From Deltaproteobacteria bacterium (GTDB lineage: Bacteria > Myxococcota > B64-G9), in assembly GCA_003647095.1 (NCBI GenBank), contig QMME01000138.1:1-9356 (forward strand): 9,356 nt of DNA, in the 5' to 3' direction. The notes beneath the pieces were generated by a model. The model worked only from the letters and a program-made list of their open reading frames with translations, ran no database searches and was not told the origin of the DNA. Below, one piece after another: positions 4,912 through 9,356 of this stretch. A program made the translations under genes and the position numbers. Position 1 is the first letter of the stretch. Every line of letters starts with the position of its first letter.

Positions 4912-6027
4912 GTGGATACATCGTCGTCCTGGTTCGAGAGGTTCGAAGCGGCACGAACATCGCTGGAAGTGGGAGAGGTGCTGGTAGGGTGGGCGCGCCG
5001 GCTGCTGGGCATTTCCAACGGCAACCTGTTCCCCCTGGCCTGGTCGCACACCTTGGGCCTGGACGACGTCTATATCTGGGGCGAGGGCATGGACCGGGCG
5101 GACATCGCCAAGATGTGGGAGCGCTACGTCGAGTTGTCCTCCTGGCAGGAACGGGAACTACTGCCCGCCCGGCAGTTGTTCGGCAGGCACACGGGAGTGG
5201 TCGAAGTCAACCGGAGGCTGGCCGGTTGTCACCTGAAACGAACCATTGTCTACAACGATTTCTGGCGCCCTTTTCACATCGAGCGACAATTGGTGATGAC
5301 CATTGGCAGCCGCGAGGCACCTCTGGCCCTTTCAGGATTGTGTCGGAGCATGGCCGAACCCGCCTTTTCCGAGCAAGACGTATGTCTGGCCCGGCAACTC
5401 GCCCGGGCAGCCGAGAAGGCTCTGCGGACACTGCTTGTCCTGGGACCGGTGAACCGGCAACTGACCGATGTGCTCCTGGCCCTCGAATGGGGATTTCCGG
5501 CCCCGAGCATCCTCTTCGATAGCCGGGGGCGGTTGCGTTGGATGAACCGCGAGGCCGTCCTGCGCTTCGATGTTTCTACCGGCAGGCTCCACGACAATCT
5601 CGTGGTTGCCCGCTTGCCCCGGCCCCTGCAACTGCTGCGGCGGCTAGCCCGGGAAGCCCAGCGGCGGCCGGAAAACGCCTTTTTCCCCCCTTCCCCCCGG
5701 CCGGAGTTCATCAGCCCCCGGGAGCGGTTACTCATCAGGTGTTGGCGGGGCGACCGTGCCGAATGGCGCGGGGTGCTGCTGGTACTGGAGCCGGTCCGGA
5801 GAGCGGAGACAGCGCCCGTGGAGGTGGACAACAACCACTGGGGATTGACCCCCCGGGAACGGGAAGTGGCCCGGCTGGCGGCTCGGGGAAACACCATCCG
5901 GGAAGTTGCCGTCGAGCTCAACATCTCTTCCGGTACGGTCCATACCCACCTGAAGCACGTCTATGAAAAGCTGAATGTGCGCAACCGCCCCGACCTGATT
6001 GCCAAATTGCTGCACCAGATGGTTTGA
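4912..6027 (+). CDS. LuxR-type transcriptional regulator with GAF/PAS-like sensory region
   Basis: The 371-residue protein ends in a typical LuxR/NarL helix-turn-helix (about 308-371) with LTPREREVARLAARGNTI, SSGTVHTHLKHVYEKLNV and NRPDLIAKLL. The first ~175 residues resemble a GAF-like domain seen in regulators of this style (YNDFWRPFHIERQLVMTIGS, then the helix FSEQDVCLARQLARAAEKAL). Residues about 185-295 look PAS-like (FPAPSILFDSRGRLRWMNRE). No receiver or autoinducer-binding domain is visible; the ligand is unknown. The frame opens after a stop at 4885-4887 and has no ATG before the GTG at 4912, which follows GGAGGG (4898-4903) by eight bases. The gene ends in tandem stops (TGATAA). Its PAS-like plus HTH part parallels the divergent regulator at 3928-4572, so the two may be distant paralogues. 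It lies 409 bp upstream of the Kelch/deaminase operon, a plausible target. Confidence 0.92.
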   Translation: MDTSSSWFERFEAARTSLEVGEVLVGWARRLLGISNGNLFPLAWSHTLGLDDVYIWGEGMDRADIAKMWERYVELSSWQERELLPARQLFGRHTGVVEVNRRLAGCHLKRTIVYNDFWRPFHIERQLVMTIGSREAPLALSGLCRSMAEPAFSEQDVCLARQLARAAEKALRTLLVLGPVNRQLTDVLLALEWGFPAPSILFDSRGRLRWMNREAVLRFDVSTGRLHDNLVVARLPRPLQLLRRLAREAQRRPENAFFPPSPRPEFISPRERLLIRCWRGDRAEWRGVLLVLEPVRRAETAPVEVDNNHWGLTPREREVARLAARGNTIREVAVELNISSGTVHTHLKHVYEKLNVRNRPDLIAKLLHQMV

Positions 6028-6152
6028 TAAAAGTTTTCGCGTTGTCGGCCCATCATCTACGTTGCCGTCTTCGGAGCCAGCGTTTTCCGTTGCTCGGGAG
6101 CGATTCGCTCTGTAGCGTTTTCTAGCTGAAACCAGGGTGGCCCCAGAACTCC

Positions 6153-6172
6153 CTCCCCCCGCAAGGGGGGAG
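6153..6172. terminator. GC-rich hairpin with GCAA tetraloop, possible terminator of the LuxR-type gene
   Basis: CTCCCCCC (6153-6160) and GGGGGGAG (6165-6172) form a perfect 8-bp stem closed by GCAA, a stable GNRA tetraloop. It lies 125 bp after the end of the upstream gene. AAAG follows on the plus strand instead of a T-run, so it is not a textbook intrinsic terminator. It could instead stabilise a 3' end or be a dispersed repeat. Confidence 0.4.
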
Positions 6173-6302
6173 AAAGTCGGAGCGGCCAGGCTGGGGTATT
6201 TTTCGTCGCTTTTGCCCTGAAATCGGTCCGCTGGAGTCCAGAAAGACTGATCTTATGGGGTATTCCCTTCCTGGCCTATCCCTCATGGCCGCACCGCTGG
6301 CT

Positions 6303-6323
6303 CATCTGCGCACAGCGCGGATG
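6303..6323. other. 9-bp hairpin upstream of the Kelch operon promoter
   Basis: CATCTGCGC (6303-6311) and GCGCGGATG (6315-6323) pair as RNA over nine positions (one U-G wobble) around an ACA loop, with GG/CC (6299-6300, 6324-6325) able to extend the stem past a two-base bulge. It precedes the candidate promoter at 6373, so it would be transcribed only from further upstream. Role unknown. Confidence 0.45.
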
Positions 6324-6372
6324 CCTCCGGTGAGAAGTAACCTTGACGTCGGAGCGGAAGCGGGGGGCTCGA

Positions 6373-6401
6373 TTGACAGCCCTGTCGGCATGGGGTAGCT
6401 T
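6373..6401 (+). promoter_or_regulatory. Candidate sigma-70-type promoter of the Kelch/deaminase operon
   Basis: A perfect TTGACA (6373-6378) is followed after exactly 17 bp by TAGCTT (6396-6401), which keeps the most conserved T, A and final T of the -10 box. The predicted start near 6408 gives a leader of about 29 bases carrying the ribosome binding site. This is the best promoter match in the window. Confidence 0.55.
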
Positions 6402-6424
6402 GACGCGGTGTCGGGGTTGTTTGT

Positions 6425-6432
6425 GGGAGGAG
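6425..6432 (+). promoter_or_regulatory. Shine-Dalgarno of the Kelch lipoprotein gene
   Basis: GGGAGGAG (6425-6432) lies four bases before the ATG at 6437 and supports this start, which is directly followed by a lysine/arginine and hydrophobic signal sequence. Confidence 0.8.
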
Positions 6433-6436
6433 CGAG

Positions 6437-7945
6437 ATGAAAAGGATTCTCTTCCTGTCCCTGGTGGCGGGATTGCTGGTTGGGGCCGGCGGCTGTGGCA
6501 GCAGCGTCGATGGAAACCTCACCATCAAGCTGATCTGGGGCTGCCGGCCGGCATACAGCGAGGTGGTGCCCTTGCTGGATCAGTACTGTATCGAGATCCT
6601 GCAAGCCGATGGAACCAGCGCCGCCTCCGCCTGCGCCCCCGACCTGGACCAGGTTGCCCTGATCTCCGACGACAGCGGCGACAGCCTGGTGCGGGTGGTG
6701 GTGACCGGCCTGCAGAACGGCCAGCCCCTGGTCCGCGGAGTTTCGGTGCCGGTAAGGCTGGTATCGGGAGAGGATCGCGTCCTGTCGGTACCGGTGGCCC
6801 TGCTCGGCGAGTTCCTGCTTCTGGCCGGCACCGATTCCGGTTGCCAGCCGTTGCCGTTCGCCGTGGGCTTCACCCCGGCCCTGGCCACCATTTCCGGGCA
6901 CGTGCTGGTGGCTGGCTCACCCGATCCCAACGGCGATCCTTCCCGCCTGGCCTTGATAGTGGATCCCAGCAACAACCGCATCACCACCCTGGAGACCCCG
7001 CCCAGCATGCGGCGGGGTATGCATGCCGTAGTCCCGCTGGAGGATGGACGGGTGGTGGTCGCCGGGGGCGTGGATGCCCAGGCCTCGGTGGCGCTGGACA
7101 CGGTTGTGGTATTGCGGGGCGGTGAGATATTCACGAAATCCTACGATCGCTCGGTAAATTACGGCTTGGCCCGCTTCGAGCAACTGGCCAGCGGCCTGGT
7201 CCAGCAGCGACCCAACCCGGTGGCGGCGCGGCTGCATGGCCGCGACATATTGTTCAGCGACGGCCAGTCCACCGCCGAGCTGTGGCAGGGAGACGACGAA
7301 AGCTCGGCTTTCATCACCCTGGCACCGGGCTCGGCGGATCCTTTTCCCCTGTCCGCCGACCACTCCGCCGCCAGCGTCGTACCCCTGGACAACTCTTCGG
7401 CGGTGGTGCTGGGTGGACCGGTCAATCACCAGGGACTGCTGCGGGTGGAGGAGGACAGCCGCCAGCTTTTCTTCACCGAGTACGGCCAGGCCGATGGCTC
7501 GCGCGATCACCCCCTGGGTGTCAACCTGGGAAGCGGTCTGGTCATGTTCCTGGGAGGCTATACCACCACCAGCATCGGCCAGCATTTCGCGGTGGTGCTC
7601 GATACTCAGGCCGGCCGACTTTACCCGCTCAATCTCGATGACAGTTTTCTGCCACGCCAGGGTTTCACCGCCAACCTGTTACCTGACGGCCGCGTCCTGG
7701 TGGCCGGAGGGACATCCGGACATGCCGCCTTCGTGCCCGGGCGCACCTTCTTCCTGGTTCGCAACGGCGCCGCTCCGGATAGCTGGGAGCTGCTGCCCGG
7801 CCCGGATATGCTGCTGCCACGGGCGGCCCACGCTTCGGCCTTGTTGCCCGACGGTCGCCTGTTGCTGCTGGGCGGGATCTCCGCCGACGGTAACGTGAGC
7901 GACGAGCAGGTCGTCTACTCGGCCGAGGTGATTGCCTTCCGATGA
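6437..7945 (+). CDS. Kelch-type beta-propeller lipoprotein
   Basis: The 502-residue protein starts with a short signal sequence (MKRILFLSLVAGLLVGAGGC). C20 is the likely lipidated Cys; the lipobox A-G-G-C is acceptable but not ideal. Residues about 22-140 form a domain I do not recognise, with four Cys (C36, C51, C66, C136) that could make disulfides outside the cytoplasm. From about 150 there are Kelch-like blades with the hallmark Gly-Gly after a beta strand: DGRVVVAGG (203-211), SSAVVLGG (320-327), GLVMFLGG (367-374), DGRVLVAGG (417-425) and DGRLLLLGG (472-480). The last two are each preceded by a PR motif and a small-residue run. Such propellers bind partners or carbohydrates; the ligand here is unknown. 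Its stop overlaps the start of the next gene (ATGA), so the two are translated from one message. A good promoter and ribosome binding site precede it. Confidence 0.85.
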   Translation: MKRILFLSLVAGLLVGAGGCGSSVDGNLTIKLIWGCRPAYSEVVPLLDQYCIEILQADGTSAASACAPDLDQVALISDDSGDSLVRVVVTGLQNGQPLVRGVSVPVRLVSGEDRVLSVPVALLGEFLLLAGTDSGCQPLPFAVGFTPALATISGHVLVAGSPDPNGDPSRLALIVDPSNNRITTLETPPSMRRGMHAVVPLEDGRVVVAGGVDAQASVALDTVVVLRGGEIFTKSYDRSVNYGLARFEQLASGLVQQRPNPVAARLHGRDILFSDGQSTAELWQGDDESSAFITLAPGSADPFPLSADHSAASVVPLDNSSAVVLGGPVNHQGLLRVEEDSRQLFFTEYGQADGSRDHPLGVNLGSGLVMFLGGYTTTSIGQHFAVVLDTQAGRLYPLNLDDSFLPRQGFTANLLPDGRVLVAGGTSGHAAFVPGRTFFLVRNGAAPDSWELLPGPDMLLPRAAHASALLPDGRLLLLGGISADGNVSDEQVVYSAEVIAFR

Positions 7946-9324
7946 GTGACAAGCGGCATACGCTGATAAAGGGTGCCCTGGTGGTGGCCACCCAGGACGA
8001 GCAGCTGGGAGAGATCCCCGGTGGCGAGATCCTGGTCGGCGACGGGTTGATCGAGCAGGTCGGCACCAACCTGCAGGCTCCCGGCGCCGAGATCATCGAT
8101 GCGACCGGCTGCCTGGTGCTTCCGGGACTGGTCAACACCCACCACCACCTGTTCCAGGTGCTGACCCGGGCCCTGCCCCGGGCCCAGGACGCCAAGCTCT
8201 TCGACTGGCTGGTGTTTCACTACGACGTCTGGCGGCACATCAGTCCCGCCGATGTGCAGGCGGCGGCCAGTGCCGGCCTGGCCGAACTGCTGCTGAGCGG
8301 CTGTTGTCTCAGCGCCGACCACCATTACCTGATTCCCGCCGGCGCCGGCCGGGAATACTTCCAGGCGGAGGCGGAGGCTGCCCGCCGGCTGGGAATACGC
8401 CTGCATCTGACCCGTGGCAGCATGAGCTTGGGACGCAGCTCGGGCGGCCTGCCCCCGGACGAGACCGTACAGGATGCCGACACCATCCTGGCCGATGCCG
8501 AGCAGGTGATTGCCGAGCTGCACGACCCCCGGCCGGATTCGCTGTGCCGAGTGGCCCTGGCTCCCTGCTCGCCCTTTTCCGTGACCCCGGAACTGATGCG
8601 CGACACTGCCCGGCTGGCCCGCAGTCGACAGGTGCGGCTGCACACCCACCTGGCCGAAACCCTCGACGAGGAACGCTTCTGCCGGGAGCGCTTCGGCCGC
8701 CGACCCCTTGACTACGCAGAAGACCTGGGCTGGCTGGGCCCGGACGTCTGGTTCGCTCACTGCGTGTTCCTGAACGCCGACGAGATCAAGCGCCTGGCAG
8801 CCAGTGGCACCGGCGTGGCCCATTGCCCCGCCTCCAACCTGCGGCTGGGCAGCGGCATTGCCCCGGTACCGGCCATGCTCGAGGCCGGGGTGCCGGTGGG
8901 GCTGGCCGTGGACGGCAGTGCTTCCAACGATTCTTCCAACCTGCTGCGCGAACTGCAGTTGCTGTTGCTGGTACACCGGGTGGGCACGGCCGTGGAGTCC
9001 ATGCCTGTCCGGCAGGCGCTGCGGGTGGCCACCAGCGGTGGGGCCCGGGTTTTGGGGTGGGAGAACCTGGGTCGCCTGCGGCCGGGCGCAGCCGCGGACC
9101 TGGCCCTGTTCAAGCTGGACCAACTACCCTACGCCGGCGCCTTGCTCGATCCACCGGCAGCCCTGCTCATGTGCGGACTGGACCAACGGGCCTGGCTGGT
9201 GATGGTCAACGGCCGGGTGGTGGTGCGGGAAAAACACCTGGTGGCGGCGGACGAGCAGCGGCTTTTCGAAGACGCCCAGGCGGCGTCGCAACGGCTGCTG
9301 CGGTCAGCCGGAATAATTTCCTGA
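7942..9324 (+). CDS. Amidohydrolase-superfamily deaminase, probably 8-oxoguanine deaminase
   Basis: The 460-residue protein is full length for the AtzB/TrzN/8-oxoguanine deaminase branch of the amidohydrolase superfamily. Metal and catalytic residues are in place: NTHHH (H67, H69), HTHLAET (H236, E239), the AHC His (H273) and LAVDGSASND (D324). HCPASNL (294-300) is also typical. LTRGSMSLGRSSGGLPPD (156-173) and VDGSASND are, as I recall, features of characterised 8-oxoguanine deaminases, which hydrolyse 8-oxoguanine to urate and ammonia. Related enzymes act on hydroxyatrazine, guanine or other purines and pterins, so substrate is less sure than family. It should be cytosolic and bind one divalent metal. 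Its ATG overlaps the stop of the Kelch gene by four bases, so it depends on translation of that gene. Another gene follows after 15 bp. No catalytic residue is missing. Confidence 0.85.
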   Translation: MSDKRHTLIKGALVVATQDEQLGEIPGGEILVGDGLIEQVGTNLQAPGAEIIDATGCLVLPGLVNTHHHLFQVLTRALPRAQDAKLFDWLVFHYDVWRHISPADVQAAASAGLAELLLSGCCLSADHHYLIPAGAGREYFQAEAEAARRLGIRLHLTRGSMSLGRSSGGLPPDETVQDADTILADAEQVIAELHDPRPDSLCRVALAPCSPFSVTPELMRDTARLARSRQVRLHTHLAETLDEERFCRERFGRRPLDYAEDLGWLGPDVWFAHCVFLNADEIKRLAASGTGVAHCPASNLRLGSGIAPVPAMLEAGVPVGLAVDGSASNDSSNLLRELQLLLLVHRVGTAVESMPVRQALRVATSGGARVLGWENLGRLRPGAAADLALFKLDQLPYAGALLDPPAALLMCGLDQRAWLVMVNGRVVVREKHLVAADEQRLFEDAQAASQRLLRSAGIIS

Positions 9325-9330
9325 CAACGC

Positions 9331-9336
9331 GAGGAG
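9331..9336 (+). promoter_or_regulatory. Shine-Dalgarno of the next operon gene
   Basis: GAGGAG (9331-9336) lies three bases before an ATG at 9340 and seven bases after the deaminase stop, indicating that another gene of the operon starts here. Confidence 0.6.
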
Positions 9337-9339
9337 AGT

Positions 9340-9356
9340 ATGCTTGCCAACGTAGA
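9340..9356 (+). CDS. Start of a further gene, cut by the window end
   Basis: Only five full codons are visible (Met-Leu-Ala-Asn-Val). The gene is called from its ribosome binding site and its 15-bp distance from the deaminase stop, which suggest the same operon. Nothing can be said about its product. In purine catabolism clusters one might expect a permease, a molybdenum hydroxylase or another amidohydrolase. Confidence 0.45.

Larger units (their letters stand above)
6028..6436. other. 409-bp intergenic region with two strong hairpins and a promoter
   Basis: No convincing gene lies here. The region holds, in order: an odd palindrome GAGCGA-T-TCGCTC (6098-6110), a C/G-rich hairpin with a GCAA tetraloop (6153-6172), a 9-bp hairpin (6303-6323), a TTGACGTC octamer (6343-6350) like the one in the LuxR promoter, a near-consensus promoter (6373-6401) and the ribosome binding site for the Kelch gene. 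The length and structures leave room for a small RNA or a regulated leader, but no known RNA family is recognisable by eye. Confidence 0.6.

Noticed and set aside
3928..6027. Quorum-sensing LuxR/LuxI system
   Set aside because: The regulators lack an autoinducer-binding domain and there is no LuxI-type synthase in the window. Only the DNA-binding domain is of the LuxR family.
6098..6110. GAGCGA-T-TCGCTC followed by a T-rich stretch, as an intrinsic terminator
   Set aside because: A one-base centre cannot form an RNA loop. The usable stem is only four base pairs and the T-run is eight or more bases away.
6028..6436. Known riboswitch or tRNA in the long gap
   Set aside because: I could not fit any riboswitch core or a tRNA cloverleaf to it by eye. 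Only simple hairpins and a promoter are supported.
6302..6901. 199-codon minus-strand frame across the start of the Kelch gene
   Set aside because: Low-complexity composition and no ribosome binding site. It runs over the signal sequence of a convincing plus-strand gene.
7915..9123. 402-codon frame antisense to the deaminase gene
   Set aside because: Gly/Gln/Val/His-rich shadow. The sense strand holds an intact amidohydrolase with all metal ligands.

Overview
The window looks like chromosomal DNA of a high-GC bacterium of the Myxococcota / former Deltaproteobacteria type. This is an inference from gene style, not from a marker gene. The signs are a large Hanks-type Ser/Thr kinase with an HRDISPQN catalytic loop, a GKLAYMAPEQ activation segment, one membrane helix and a C-terminal PEGA domain. 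Two lipoproteins and two PAS/GAF-like LuxR-type regulators add to this. I see no rRNA, tRNA, CRISPR array, insertion sequence or phage gene.

Layout. (1) 14-2380, minus: PEGA-type membrane Ser/Thr kinase, with a fourfold ~34-residue repeat in the linker between the kinase domain and the membrane. (2) 2614-3789, plus: a divergent gene for a lipoprotein-like protein with a PEGA-like fold apparently interrupted by two hydrophobic segments, a HEAT-like stretch and a CsgG/TolB-like C-terminal domain. (3) 3928-4572, minus, and 4912-6027, plus: two divergent LuxR-type regulators, each with a sensory-looking N-terminus. The 339-bp region between them is rich in inverted repeats and carries a plausible promoter. 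(4) 6028-6436: a 409-bp gap with two strong hairpins and a near-consensus -35 promoter. (5) 6437-7945, plus: a Kelch-type beta-propeller lipoprotein, joined by an ATGA stop/start overlap to (6) 7942-9324, plus: an amidohydrolase with 8-oxoguanine-deaminase signatures. (7) From 9340, plus: the first codons of another gene behind a good ribosome binding site, so the operon continues past the window.

How the genes may work together. The kinase and the PEGA/CsgG-like lipoprotein share a divergent promoter region and a domain type, which suggests an envelope-linked signalling pair. The divergent LuxR pair looks like a small regulatory switch and may control itself and the downstream operon. The operon pairs an exported propeller protein with a cytosolic purine-type deaminase, an unexpected partnership. 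I found no single clearly new system. The points most worth checking are the repeat array in the kinase, the split PEGA lipoprotein, the palindrome-rich LuxR intergenic region and the Kelch-deaminase coupling.
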